From Siphonodentalium dalli (lineage: Eukaryota > Mollusca > Scaphopoda > Gadilida > Siphonodentaliidae): a stretch of DNA of 64,000 nt. The notes under the pieces were generated by a model. That model saw nothing but the letters and a program-made list of their open reading frames with translations. It ran no database searches and was not told the origin of the DNA. The translations under genes and the position numbers were made by a program. The stretch lies in NCBI GenBank assembly GCA_032622095.1, contig CP136064.1, positions 5,449,512 through 5,513,511 on the forward strand. The letters are read 5' to 3'. Below are positions 13,068-23,787 of the stretch, piece by piece. How positions within the stretch are numbered: the stretch's first letter is position 1; the number at the start of each line of letters is the position of its first letter.

Positions 13068-13262
13068 ACTGACCTTTAGGATATAAAAGATTCAAGGTTA
13101 GAGAAAGATTCCAACACTTTGTCACAAAGCAAAACTAAAATCCTCCCACAAGAAGGTTAGCGCCAACTCCATCCACTATCAATGTGCAGTGTGGCATCAT
13201 TTTACCATATGACATTTAGTGTATTGATTCCAGAACATCTGAGGTATACTTTGGTAATCAAA
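13068..13262. repeat. Dispersed duplicate N, copy 3 (partial)
   Basis: Starts in the CTGACCTTTAGGATATAAAA segment and ends near TGAGGTATACTTTGGT. It matches the 3' half of the copies at 10160 and 10795. Confidence 0.7.
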
Positions 13263-13279
13263 TATCGTGAAAGAGAATG

Positions 13280-15025
13280 AAAGTGTCAATGACACTGTAG
13301 CTCAACTTAGGTAGGGGAATAATTTAATGGTCGACAGTAAATGGAGGAATAGGAAAAGCGCTAATTGAAATGTCTAAGTAAGACTAGATGTACATGTCAA
13401 TATCAACATTCATAACAGGTTTCATATTGATCGGATCAGGGATGTGGTGATTATGGTGTGCCAAAGGATTTATTGATGCAAAGAGTAAATTCTAAAATGG
13501 CCACCGGCAGCCATGTTTTTTTCCGAATTACCCCAAAATGACTTGTTCCCATCTACAGCCTTTACAAATCTCATAATGATCTGATCAAAGGTATGACCTG
13601 TAGCCTGTGCCAATGGATTTAGTCATGCAAAGAGTAAAATCCAAGATGGCTGCTGGCGGCCATGTTTTTCGGCTGAACGACCCCAAAATGACTCATTTCC
13701 CATCTACATGTCATTGTTAGTTAACATACATGACAAATTTCATGAAGTTCCGACCAAAGCTACGACCTGTAGCCCGCACCAAAGGATTTATTCATGCAAA
13801 GAGTAAAATCAAATATGGCTGCTGGCGGACATGTTTTTTTAGCCAAACGACCCCAAAATGACTCGTTCCCATCTACATGTTAATATTAACATCCATGATA
13901 AATATCATGATGATCAGACAAACAGTACGACCTGTAGCATGTGCCAATGGATTGAATTTTTAAATCCAAGATGGCTGCCAGCGGCCATGTTTTTTGGCCG
14001 TATGACCCCAAAATGACTCGTTCCCATATACATGTCAATATCAATATTCATGACAAATTTCATAAAGGTCAGACCAAAGGTACGACCTGTAACCCGCGCC
14101 AAAGGATTTAGTCATTGAAAGAGTAAAATCCAAGATGGCTGCTGGCGGCCATGTTTTTTGGCCGAACGACCCCAAAATCACTCGTTCCCATCTACATGTC
14201 ATTGTTAACATCCATGACAAATGTCATGAAGTTCTGACCAAAGCTACAACCTGTAGCCCGCGCCAAAGAATTTAGTCATGCAAAGAGTAAAATCCAAGAT
14301 GGCTGCTGGCGGCCATGTTTTTTGGCTGAACGACCCCAAAATCACTCGTTCCCATCTAGATGTCAATATTAACATCCATGACAAATTTCATGATGATCAG
14401 ACGAACAGCACGACCTGTAGCCCGCGCCAATGGATTGAATTTATAAATCCAAAATGGCCACCAGCGGCCATGTTTTTTGGCCGAATGACCCCAAAATGAC
14501 TCGTTCCCATCTACATGTCAATGTCAACATTCATGACAAAATTCATAAAGATCAGACCATAGGTACGACCTGTAGCCCGCGCCAAAGGATTTAGTCATGC
14601 AAAGAGTAAAATCCAAGATGGCTGCTGGCGGCCATGTTTTTTGGCCGAACAACCCCAAAATCTCTCGTTCCCTTCTACATGTCATTGTTAACATCCATGA
14701 CAAATTTCATGAAGTTCCGATCAAAACTACGACCTGTAGCCTGCGCCAAATGATTTAGTCATGCAAAGAGTAAAATCCAAGATGGCTGCTGACGGCCATG
14801 TTTTTTGGCCGAACGACCCCAAAATGACTCGTTCCCATCAACATGTCAATATTAACATCCATGACAAATTTCATTATGATCAAACGATCAGTACGACCTG
14901 TAGCCCGCGCCAATGGATTGAATTTTGAAATCCAAGATGGCCACCAGCGGCCACACGCACACACGGACGACGGACGCCAAGCCATGGCAATAGCTCAAAC
15001 TTACAAAAGTAAGTTGAGCTAAAAA
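13280..15025 (+). mobile_element. Element K: TIR-bounded element carrying a tandem array
   Basis: The left end has TAGCTCAACTTA at 13298-13309 and the right end its reverse complement at 15010-15021, giving a 12-bp terminal inverted repeat. Most of the interior is the ~161-bp tandem array. The right tail holds ACACGCACACACGGACGACG and CCATGGCAATAGCTCA. I associate this type of tail with repeats in molluscan introns, from memory and not searched. The last 30 bp fold into a small hairpin (14992-15021). No coding capacity. A short relic lies at 45553-45770. Confidence 0.7.
13470..14960 (+). repeat. ~161-bp tandem repeat with 483-bp higher-order period
   Basis: About ten units, each with AAGATGGC..GGCGGCCATG, GACCCCAAAATGACTCGTTC, CATCTACATGTCAAT and ACGACCTGTAGCCCGCGCCA. 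Two unit types differ just before AAGATGG: type 1 reads GATTTAGTCATGCAAAGAGT and type 2 reads GATTGAATTTTTAAATCC. Type 2 falls at 13951, 14434 and 14917, exactly 483 bp apart, so the last part of the array is a three-unit higher-order repeat. The earlier units are more diverged. Confidence 0.93.
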
Positions 15026-15449
15026 TGACATAAATGGAAGCTCAATCAAGCCTGGATACCCATAGAGAGCCCCACCAGGGGTGCCGGAAGCATCCAAGGG
15101 CAGGGGGGGGCAGAGCCTACAAAAGGGCACTTTTCCACAAAAAAGGGCATTTTCTCTGCAAACTCGGGAAAATAACCATAAATTCATTGTGGCAAAAATC
15201 CCTAATTTAATGGTATTTGTTGGTTTTTATGGCCGTTTTGTGATAAAATTGACAAAAAATTAATATTCCTTGTGAAATTGGTGGTATTTGGACCAAAAAA
15301 GTCACATTTTGCTATAAAAACACGAGATTAAATACACAAAAAGCATTTTCTGTCTCCAGAAAAAGGGCAAGTCCTGCCCCCGCTCGCCCCCCTTGGTCAA
15401 GGGCAGGGGGGTCAGCTGCCCCCTCTGCCCCCCCTCTTCCGGCGCCCCT
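15026..15449. other. Non-repeat stretch with G/C runs
   Basis: No gene recognised. It holds two paired sections in inverted sense: a GGCAGGGGGGGGCAG..AAAGGGCA segment near 15100 and an AAAAAGGGCAAG..CCCCGCTCGCCCCCC..GGGCAGGGGGGTCAG segment near 15360-15420. AT-rich sequence lies between them. Confidence 0.4.
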
Positions 15450-15520
15450 GAGCCCCACATAGACTGGAGCAGACCACACTCCGTAGTGCATGCTTCCATC
15501 TGAGTGAGGCTCCCTGTGGG
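15450..15520 (+). mobile_element. Family E hairpin, copy 1
   Basis: GAGCCCCACATAGACTGGAG at the left and TGAGTGAGGCTCCCTGTGGG at the right form an imperfect hairpin of ~70 bp. The same module occurs at 19638, 45259 and (reverse) 56766 in different surroundings, so it behaves as a mobile or captured module. No target duplication was identified. Confidence 0.65.
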
Positions 15521-15573
15521 TTACCTATAAATTATTAAACATTCAAGAGATATTTCACTTATTGGAGTAGGTG

Positions 15574-15887
15574 CAAACCTGTATATAGTGCATCTGACAT
15601 TTGGGAGGTATCAAATTAACATTGTTTTTAGTTACTTTTTCCCTTCTATTCCATAATTTGAAGGAGCTTAAATGCATAATCAGGGTGACTAATGGGTGAA
15701 CATTACCAACTTCAACTGGGGAACTTCAATCTGATCCAAGGTCTCCAATCGCAGTTGAGGCCTAATAAGAGTGAGTTCCCAGAGGGTGCATTTGGTGATG
15801 CTAGCCTGATGTGTGACATAGCATCACTAAATTCACCCTCTGGGGACCTCACTCTGCAAATGTCGGAAGCACTCTTTCCAGACTAAG
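15574..15887 (+). mobile_element. Family A MITE lacking its left hairpin
   Basis: The left TIR is CAAACCTGTATATAGTGCAT and the right end is CTCTTTCCAGACTAAG. The core (GTATCAAATTAACATTGTTT through GCAGTTGAGGCCTAA) and the right hairpin are intact. The left hairpin is deleted cleanly between TIR and core. Confidence 0.8.
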
Positions 15888-16082
15888 CTCAGAAATATTG
15901 AACAGATATGGTAAATCAATGAAATAATACCAACAGACAGTTATGGCAAATTATGCAGAAAAACAATGCACAAATTCCCACAGGATGACGATTTAGACTG
16001 AATTTATACCGTCTGCTGCATATAAGTAGATTACGCCACTGATATGACACACAACACTATCTAATCTGGACTGATCTCTAAC

Positions 16083-16640
16083 CAAGTCTCATTCAGTGTG
16101 TCTGACATTTGCAGAATGAGGTCCCCAGAGGGTGAATGTAGTGACTCAGCCTTGCACAGCGGGCTAGCATCACCTCTGGGGACCTCATTCTGCTTAGGCC
16201 TCATCTTCTGGGAAGTATCTATAGTCTCAAATTAACATTGTTTTTAGTTACTATATTTTCTTTCTGTTCAGTTTCTATATCCCCAAATTTGCAGCAGATA
16301 AAATGTATAATCGAGGTTATAGTCCCCAAGTCTGCTCGCATAAAAACCAGCTAAAATATTGGGATAGCGAGAGAACTATCGCTATCCCAATATCTTAGAT
16401 GGTTTTAGTACGGGCAGAATTGGACTAAATTGAGGTGACTAATGGGTGAACATCAACAACTTCAACTGGGGAACTTCAATCTTTTCCTAGGTCTCCCATA
16501 GCGGTTGAGGCCCAAGCAGAATGAGGTTCAAAGTGGGTAAATTTGGTGATGGTAGCCCGCTATGAGGGGTAGTATCACTTAATTCACCCTCTGGCGACCT
16601 CATTCTACAAATGTCAAATGCACAATAAAATCCAGACTTG
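16083..16640 (+). mobile_element. Family A MITE, interrupted core
   Basis: Runs from CAAGTCTCATTCAGTGTGTC to ATCCAGACTTG. Both hairpins are present, the left one shortened. About 115 bp of foreign sequence lies in the core at ~16320-16435. It contains the short palindrome ATTGGGATAGCGAGAG / CTATCGCTATCCCAAT. The right part (from 16398) is duplicated at 17055. Confidence 0.82.
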
Positions 16641-17327
16641 CACAGAATGCTATATCATCTGGATCTTTAACCCTTTACCCAACAGAACGCCCTGTGCCAA
16701 TGCATTCTCTTATATATGCGAGTCGACCATAGGTCGCCTCGCATATATAAGAGAATGCATTGGCTTAACACATTAAAAATTAAAGAATGTAAGAAAAAAT
16801 GGTAAAAAGTGTTAAAAAAAGATTTTTTTTAGGCCAATGCATTCTCTTATATATGCGAGGCAACCTATGGTCGACTCGCATATATAAGAGAATGCATTGG
16901 CACAGGGCATAACTGTAACCATCACAATGTGGTCAATGAGCCGGTTCCAATGATATCCATATTTGTATGGTTTTATTGAGACAGACCCAAGATAATTTAG
17001 GCTGTTGAAGCTTTATTTGGCCGGTTTTGGCCGTTTTGTTGGGTAAAGGGTTAAGATGGTTTTAGTACGGGCAGAATTGGACTAAATTGAGGTGACTAAT
17101 GGGTGAACATCAACAACTTCAACTGGGGAACTTCAATCTTTTCCTAGGTCTCCCATAGCGGTTGAGGCCCAAGCAGAATGAGGTTCAAAGTGGGTAAATT
17201 TGGTGATGGTAGCCCGCTATGAGGGGTAGTATCACTTAATTCACCCTCTGGGGACCTCATTCTACAAATTTCAAATGCACTATAAAATCCAGACTTGCAC
17301 AGAACGCTATATCATCTGGATCTTTAA
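16398..17327. repeat. Direct duplication of 273 bp interrupted by a B element
   Basis: 16398-16670 and 17055-17327 are nearly identical; both run from GATGGTTTTAGTACGGGCAG to CATCTGGATCTTTAA. They cover the right half of the family A copy. The B element at 16667-17054 sits exactly at their junction. Confidence 0.9.
16667..17054 (+). mobile_element. Family B piggyBac-like MITE, copy 1
   Basis: TTAA at 16667-16670 and 17051-17054 bracket TIRs CCCTTTACCCAACA / TGTTGGGTAAAGGG. The interior holds two ~66-bp palindromes of the AATGCATTCTCTTATATATG type, about 60-90 bp apart and in mirror orientation, then a unique tail containing ATGATATCCATATTTGTATG and TTTGGCCGGTTTTGGCCG. A TTAA target and CCCT-starting TIR are hallmarks of the piggyBac superfamily. 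No transposase is encoded. Confidence 0.9.
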
Positions 17328-17570
17328 CATTATCATAGTAAAACTTCCAATCAATCATGTCTGAGCAATATGTCTTAATAAATGTGCTATCAAATGTGTA
17401 CTTTTTTCTATCTTGCATTATGCTGGTGCCAATTGCCAATGTTTATTGGAATCTTTCGTGTTTTCAGGCCATATATCAGGACCAGAGTTCACACTCTTTG
17501 TCGACTAATGGCCAATGTTTTTTTGAAAATGGCCAAATAAATTTCATTTGGCCAAACTTTTGTCTGGAAA

Positions 17571-17890
17571 TATCTGGATATAGTGTGTCTGAAATTTGCA
17601 AAATGAGGTCCACGGAAGGTGAATTTAGTGATACTACAACACTACATGCACCCTCTGGGGACCTCATTCTGCTTTAGGCCTCATCTTCTGGGAAGTATCT
17701 ATAGTCTCAAATTAACATTGTTTTTACTTACTTTTTCCCTTCTGTTCAGTTACTATATCCCCTAATTTGCAGAAGATAAATTGCATAATCCAGGTGACTA
17801 ATTTGTGAACATCACCAACTTCAACTGGGGAACTTCAATCTGATCCTAGGTCTCCCATAGCAGTTGAGGCCTCAGCGGAATGATGAGGTA
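17571..17890 (+). mobile_element. Family A MITE lacking its right hairpin
   Basis: Starts TATCTGGATATAGTGTGTCT with a shortened left hairpin (17600-17672). The core continues to CATAGCAGTTGAGGCCTCAG and the homology stops at GCGGAATGATGAGGT, where the right hairpin should begin. Confidence 0.78.
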
Positions 17891-17959
17891 GAGATCTCCG
17901 AACTGTTATGGACAAATGGTCAACTGGACAAACAGATGGAACCAATTCCTGTATCCCTA

Positions 17960-18461
17960 TTTACCATGCCAAACATTGTTCACAGGGAATAAAAACACAG
18001 GAAACCATAACCTCTTCGCTGCTAAATGAACAGAATATATGCAACAAATGAATGAATTTGAGCCATGTATTAGTGCAAAATACACTTGTGTGCTCTATGA
18101 CCAATGCAAATGACATGGTGATTACATGTAAAATGAAAATGAATTTATGACTCCAGTCTTATAATTATTACCATGTTGTTTGCATCATCGATAGAGCACG
18201 TGAGTTTATTTTGCACTAATATATGGCTCCAATTCAATAATTTGTTGCATATATTCTGTTCAGTATAAAAGGAGATGATCCCATAAATGGCCAGATTTAT
18301 TGTACAATGTACAGTACCCCTTTAATATCCTCATTGACGCCAAACTTTGTTTTTAGGGGATAAAACCCAGGAAACGTTGACCTCCTCCACATGCATCTTT
18401 CACTCTCACTCTGCAAAAATTGAATATACGAAACCTATGACTGACGTAGAGAGCTCTAAAC
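17960..18461. other. Foldback D copy 1 flanked by short direct repeats
   Basis: 18030-18299 is an imperfect inverted repeat: GAACAGAATATATGCAACAA with AATTTGAGCCATG on the left, TTGTTGCATATATTCTGTTC and ATATGGCTCCAATTC on the right. The right end adds TATAAAAGGAGATGATCCCA. A sequence like CCCAGGAAAC..TTGACCTCC recurs at about 18000, 18367, 18985 and 19018, flanking D and the minisatellite. D is a ~270-bp MITE of unknown superfamily. Confidence 0.65.
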
Positions 18462-18955
18462 AGATGGCCGGACAGCCTAATGCACTGACAGACAATATCC
18501 TCCAACAAACAGATGGCCGGACAGCCTAATGCACTGACGGACCCATATCCTCCAACAAACAGATGGACGCCTAATGCACTGACGGACCCATATCCTCCAC
18601 CAAACAGATGGACGGGGAGCCTAATGCACTGACGGACCCATATCCTCCACCAAACCGATGGAAGGGGGGAGCCTAATGCACTGTCGGACAATATCCTCCA
18701 CCAAACAGATGGACGGGGAGATTAATGCACTGACGGACCCATATCCTCCTCCAAACAGATGGACGAACAGCCTAATGCCATGACGGACCCATATCCTCCA
18801 CCAAACCGATGGAAGGGGGGAGCCTAATGCACTGACAGACCCATATCCTCCACCAAACAGATGAACTGAACAGCCTAATGCACTGACGGACCCATATCCT
18901 TCACCAAACAGATGGACGAACAGCCTAATGCAATGACGGACTCATATCCTCCACC
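18462..18955. repeat. ~50-bp minisatellite
   Basis: About ten imperfect units of the form CAGATGGACGGACAGCCTAA + TGCACTGACGGACCCATATC + CTCCACCAAA. Units differ by small indels (GGGGAG, GGGGGGAG). Both strands have long open frames through it, but only because the repeat lacks stops. Confidence 0.9.
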
Positions 18956-18962
18956 AAACCTT

Positions 18963-19607
18963 GTTTACAATGGATAAAATTCAGGAAACTTTGATGCCGA
19001 ACTTTGTGGCAGATAAAACCCAGGAAACCTTGAACTCCTTCTTGAATTTAACAGTACTAATGGAACATTCTCTCCCACGTGTAGAATAAAGACCTCCGAG
19101 GGCTTATTGCGGATCCTACGGTGTTAGATTTTAGACCTCCGAGGGCTGATTGCGGATCCTACAGTGTTAGATATGAGAGAATATATCTCTTATTTTCTGT
19201 GTCAATTAGATTTGAGAAAAAGTAAATTGATAATAGCTCCATTTTCTACATTATTAGGCACACACCTGGGGGAATAGCAATATGAATTAAAAATCAATAG
19301 ATGATTCCGCGGACTTCTACAATGCGAGTGAAGACTATGACCATCAAAATTACATTAGCTCACAATATATTATAGAGTTATAAGTAAGGTAAGATTATAT
19401 TTGGAATCAAACACCGCTGATTTTCTAGGGAATAATGATGCTGTGACCTCTCGGAATGTTCCGTTAATAACAAATGAAAATCATCCACCACAAATAATGC
19501 CCCATATAATTGCCGACAATGTGAGCAAAACAAGTGCACATCAGGAATTTTCCCACGATTGCAGAAGACTCAGTTAATCTGTACAGGAACATCAAGAATC
19601 TTGATGT
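18963..19607. other. Low-copy stretch with one small tandem duplication
   Basis: GACCTCCGAGGGCT.ATTGCG occurs at 19091 and 19134 (43-bp tandem pair). The remainder shows no gene, RNA or transposon that I can recognise. Confidence 0.4.
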
Positions 19608-19721
19608 TTAACCCTTTACCCAACAAAACCCCTTATAGAGCCCCACATAGACTGGAGCAGACGACACTCTGCAGTGCATGCTTCTATCTGTGTGAGGCTC
19701 CCTGTGGGATAAATCTCTTAA
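19608..19721 (+). mobile_element. Family B left-end fragment containing an E hairpin
   Basis: TTAACCCTTTACCCAACA at 19608 matches the family B TIR, but after ~10 bp the sequence switches to an E hairpin (19638-19708) and ends at ATAAATCTCTTAA, immediately before a full B copy. It may be a small derivative of B in which E replaced the interior. Confidence 0.65.
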
Positions 19722-20121
19722 TTAACCCTTTACCCAACAGAAGGGCCCTGTGCCAATGCATTCTCTTATATATGCGAGTCGACCATAGGTCGCCTCGCAT
19801 ATATAAGAGAATGCATTGGCTTAACACATTAAAAATTATAAAATTGTTAAAGAATGTAAGAAAAAATGGTAAAAGGTGTTAAAAAAAGATTTTTTTTAGG
19901 CCAATGCATTCTCTTATATATGCGAGGCGACCTATGGTCGACTCGCATATATAAGAGAATGCATTGGCACAGGGGATAACTGTAACCATCACAATGTGGT
20001 CAATGAGCCGGTTCCAATGATATCCATATTTGTATGGTTTTATTGAGACAGACCGAAGATATTTTAGGCTGTTGAAGCTTTATTTGGCCGGTTTTGGCCG
20101 GTTTGTTGGGTAAAGGGTTAA
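19722..20121 (+). mobile_element. Family B piggyBac-like MITE, copy 2
   Basis: Full-length 400-bp copy, TTAA to TTAA, with both palindromes (19754-19822, 19902-19967) and the GGCCGGTTTTGGCCGG tail. Confidence 0.92.
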
Positions 20122-20136
20122 AGGGGGGGACTGTCA

Positions 20137-20396
20137 CTAAATCTGGTCATCTATGGGACCATCTCCTTTTATACTCAACAGAATATATGCAACAATTGAA
20201 TGAATTTGAGCCATGGATAAGTGCAAATATACACTCATGTGCTCTATAAACGATGCAAATAACATGGTAATTATAATGAAAATTAATTTATGACTTCAAG
20301 TGTGTTTTGCAATTATCCATGGCTCATATTCATTCATTTGTTGCATATATTCTGTTGAGTATAAAAGGAGATGATCCCATAAATGTCCGGATTTAG
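20137..20396. mobile_element. Foldback D, copy 2 (complete)
   Basis: The left end CTAAATCTGGTCATCTATGG and right end CCCATAAATGTCCGGATTTAG are inverted repeats extending ~90 bp inward through TCCTTTTATACTCAACAGAA and GAATTTGAGCCATGGAT. Length is 260 bp. It sits 15 bp after B copy 2. No clear target duplication, so superfamily undetermined. Confidence 0.8.
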
Positions 20397-21470
20397 AGTA
20401 CTAGCTTCTTCTTCGTTGTATGGTACAAATTTCGGAAGCTAATTTATAACACTGAAATATTGTCATACCATTGTGCGTCATAGGAGTGCAATTAAAAACA
20501 TCGGGGAATGATTAAATCATCGGTCCAATAAAGTCTGTTTTATATTCGACATAAATTGTAGGTACAATCAAATGTCTGTGCCTTAGATTCTTCGTAAAAG
20601 TTTTCACTGAGTTATGCCCTTGGTTTGCACACACACAAAATGCTTAATTTTACCCAAGTTTTGACTCAAATTGACCATTTTCAACACAAAAACAGACCAT
20701 GAAAGAGTGAATATCAGTAAATAAGATTCTTCCACCTGATAGAGGTACATTAGAGCTGAGAAATATTTGAGATAGAAAAAAAAGTTATCTCAGCAAATTG
20801 ACAGCAATTTCAAAAACATGCAGATCTATGACAGAATTCAGGGGAGAGAAATTTGGCTATTTTCTTGTAACCAAACACACAGATTTGGCCTTCATTGAAT
20901 ACAAAAATCATATTACATATCCAAATGATTAAAAAAAATGCCTTGCAAGTGGATCTATGACAGAATTCAGGGGAGAGTCAGAAATCTGGCTTATTTCCTG
21001 TAACAAAACACACAGATTTGGCCTTCATTGAATATGAGAATCCATTGAATATGAGAATCATGTTACATATCCAAATGTTTAATCTTTTGGTGAACTTTCC
21101 CAGTTTTGTTAAATAATTAAACCTTCAAAACAGTAATGTCACATTTAACACAGGCTACTCTGGCTGTTACCCCCCCCCCCCCCCTCCCCCCCGCCCCGCC
21201 CCCGCCCAGCTCCCATCAAACCAGTAATGTCACATTTAACACAGGCTACACTGGCTGTTATGCCCCCCAGATACTTATTTTTCAGACCCCCCCCCCCCCT
21301 ACAACCTGATAAATCGTATACTGCGACCTTGAGACTGACAGAGAACGTCTGCCGCTATAATTTTATTATAGCAGACTATTGTATTGGATATTGATAAATC
21401 AGACGTATTGGACATTGATATATTAGATTAACCCTAACAATGTATTATGTTTGCTGTCTGTTCAATGATT
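20397..21470. other. Low-copy stretch with a ~130-bp direct duplication and C-runs
   Basis: GATCTATGACAGAATTCAGG begins at about 20823 and 20951 and continues into ACACACAGATTTGGCCTTCA, a pair ~128 bp apart. GTAATGTCACATTTAACACA recurs at 21134 and 21225 around a mixed poly-C stretch (21171-21209). A second C-run lies at 21287-21298. No gene recognised. Confidence 0.6.
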
Positions 21471-21775
21471 AGTGTGTCTGTCACAGCGGGCTAGCATCAC
21501 TAAATTAACCCTCTGGGGACCTCATTCTGCTCAGGCCTTATCTTCTAGGGAGTATCTATGGTCTCAAATTAACATTGTTTTTAGTTACTATTTCCCCTTC
21601 TGTTCAGTTTCTATATCCCCTAATTTGCAGAATATAAAATTCTGTAATTAAGGTGGCTATTAAACGGTTGAACCAACTTCAACTGAAAAACTTCAATCAG
21701 ATCTAACGTCTCCTATAGCAGTTGAGGCCTAGGCAGAACGAGGTCCCCAGAGGGTGAATTTAGTGACACGCTATA
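21463..21775 (+). mobile_element. Family A MITE, both outer hairpin arms deleted
   Basis: CAATGATTAGTGTGTCTGTC leads straight into the inner left arm (CAGCGGGCTAGCATCACTAA). The core is intact. The right hairpin stops after GGGTGAATTTAGTGACAC. The flanking GGATATTGATAAATCAGA sequence is repeated at 21784, so this copy and the next belong to a local tandem duplication. Confidence 0.75.
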
Positions 21776-21832
21776 TCAAGGGTTGGATATTGATAAATCA
21801 GATATATTGGATTGAGTCAAACAATGTTTGCT

Positions 21833-22308
21833 GTCTGTTAAATGATTAGTGTGTCCGTCATTTGCAGAATGAGGTCCCCAGAGGGTGAATTTAGTGACAC
21901 TATCCCACACAGATGGCTAGTGTCACCAAATTCACCCTCTGGGAACCTCATTCTGCTGAGGCCTCAACTGCAATGGGAGACCTGGGATCAGATTGAAGTT
22001 CCCCAGTTGAAGTTGGTGATGTTCACCATTAGTCACCTCAATTATGCATTTTATCTTCTGCAAATGAGGGGATATAGAAACTGAAGAGAATGGGGAAAAA
22101 AGAAACTAAAAACAATATTAATTTAAGACTAAAAACAATATTAATTTAAGACTATAGATACTTCCCAGAATATGCGGTCAAAGCAGAATGAGTTCCCCAG
22201 ACAGAGAATTTAGTGATTCAAGCCGGCTGTGCATGGTAGTGTCACTAAATTCACCCTATGTGACCTCATTCTGCTAATGACAGACCTACCTCAAGGCTTG
22301 GTCTGTTT
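21833..22308 (-). mobile_element. Family A MITE with recognisable 8-bp target site
   Basis: The right TIR ends CCTCAAGGCTTG at 22300 and is followed by GTCTGTTT. The left flank has GTCTGTTA (7 of 8 identical) at 21833-21840, after which the outermost TIR bases are missing. The same flanks appear joined without the element at 23782. Two hairpins and core are present. A 15-bp stretch (AAAACAATATTAATTTAAGACT) of the core is tandemly duplicated near 22110-22155. Confidence 0.82.
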
Positions 22309-22735
22309 AATTATAAATGATACGCCTTCGATACCAATCAAAATAATTACATAGAATAGATGGACAAACATCTACATGTACTAAGTATATTGTTTTATGA
22401 TATTATTTTGTATAGATTCGGGGGGCTGGGAACATCATCGAATGCGGGATCAACAGATGCAGGTCTAATAATTAAAAGAATTTTAAACCCTAATAATGCA
22501 AAAGAAACGAAGTTGGTGCATTCATAAAAACATGCATGGAATGAGATAAGCTTCTCCTCAATACCACCAATTCAAGGAAAAACACTTTAAAAAAAAAAAC
22601 CCATACATATACATGTAAAAAATTGTTCTTTTTGTTGTGTTTTCGTAATCAATGTTTGTTTATGTTACAGAAGAAACCAAAATTCATTGGTATTGATAAA
22701 TAAAACTTGAAACTTGAACTTGAATACAGGGGTAA
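22309..22735 (+). other. Low-copy stretch ending in a possible non-LTR 3' tail
   Basis: The end (22660-22735) reads GTTTATGTTACAGAAGAAAC, CATTGGTATTGATAAATAAA and then repeated ACTTGAA. Such an A/T-rich region closing with a short tandem tail is typical of non-LTR retrotransposon 3' ends. No reverse-transcriptase frame is attached, so this is tentative. Confidence 0.35.
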
Positions 22736-22892
22736 ACCTGTTTTTGGTAACATTCACAAAGGTGTGTAATAAATCTAGGTACACATTCCAAAGTGCCACA
22801 TGGACAATTTAGAAGTCAATTAAATAAAACAAAAAGAAGCAGAATGGTAAGTATGCTTCGTGTCCATAAAACTTTTGGATATAAAAGCATAC

Positions 22893-23009
22893 TACAGTAA
22901 TGCCCTAATTAATCGACTCCTTAACCACAGCATAATTATGGGTAACTTTTCAGGATTTAGTCGGAAATATGGCTTGTTGCCATTAATCGGAAAGCTCTCC
23001 CAGAGCATT
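22893..23009 (+). mobile_element. Family C MITE, solo left arm
   Basis: Starts TACAGTAATGCCCTAATTAA and ends at GAAAGCTCTCCCAGAGC. The opposite arm is absent. Foldback M follows after ~45 bp. Confidence 0.85.
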
Positions 23010-23051
23010 TCTGTATGACATGCGTATGCGTACCAATAAGTCATGCACCCA

Positions 23052-23466
23052 ATGCGTAATTTTCTGAAGATAATTAAAGGTACGGATGGCCTTCGTGGGT
23101 ATGCTGTTAAAGTAGTCACACCCGTTAATAAACCATAAACAGAAAGAATATTAAAAATTAGACAAATTTTCTTCTATTTAATACCAATCATTAATATCGC
23201 GTAAATAGTATGTTATTGTCAAGTTCGTATATGTTCGTTGTGTTATGTAAACAAAAACCAGATTCTGTAACATTTTTGGCTTTTCTTTACATAACAAAGC
23301 GTACAAATTTGACAATAACTATTTACGCGATGGTATATAATAACAATGTCTGTCTAAATTTTAATATTCTTTCTGTTTATATGGTGGTTTTAACGGATGT
23401 GGCTATTTTAATAGCATACCCACCGCAAAAGGCGATCCGTACCTTTAAGATCTTCAAAACTGTAGT
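23052..23466. mobile_element. Foldback M: ~190-bp inverted repeat arms
   Basis: The left arm (TTAAAGGTACGGATGGCC at ~23070, ATAAACAGAAAGAATATTAA, ATCGCGTAAATAGT) is mirrored on the right (ACTATTTACGCGATGG at ~23318, TTAATATTCTTTCTGTTTAT, GGCGATCCGTACCTTTAA at ~23433). A ~30-bp centre near 23260 is unpaired. Arms differ by several substitutions and indels. No coding frame or known TIR motif; a non-autonomous foldback element is the best reading. Confidence 0.8.
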
Positions 23467-23478
23467 TCTTGATTGAAA

Positions 23479-23654
23479 TACAGTAATGCCCTAAATAATC
23501 TACTCCTTAACCACAGCAGAATTATGGGTAATTTTTCAGGATTTAGTCAGAGCTTTCCAATGAATGGCAACAAGCCATATTTCCGACTAAATCCTGAAAA
23601 ATTACCCATAATTCTGCTGTGGTTAAGGAGTCAATTATTTAGGGAACTACTGTA
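23479..23654. mobile_element. Family C MITE, shortened palindrome
   Basis: TACAGTAATGCCC to GGGAACTACTGTA. Part of the left arm (GGAAATATGGCTTGTTGCCA) is deleted, so the palindrome is asymmetric. Confidence 0.88.
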
Positions 23655-23787
23655 TATTAATATACTGGCAGTTTATGTTAGTACGTAGTAGGGTTTAAAT
23701 AAATCATATTTTATATTGATAAATCAGATATATTAGACATTGATTTATTAGATTGACCCTAACAATGTTTTGTGTTTTCCTGTCTGT

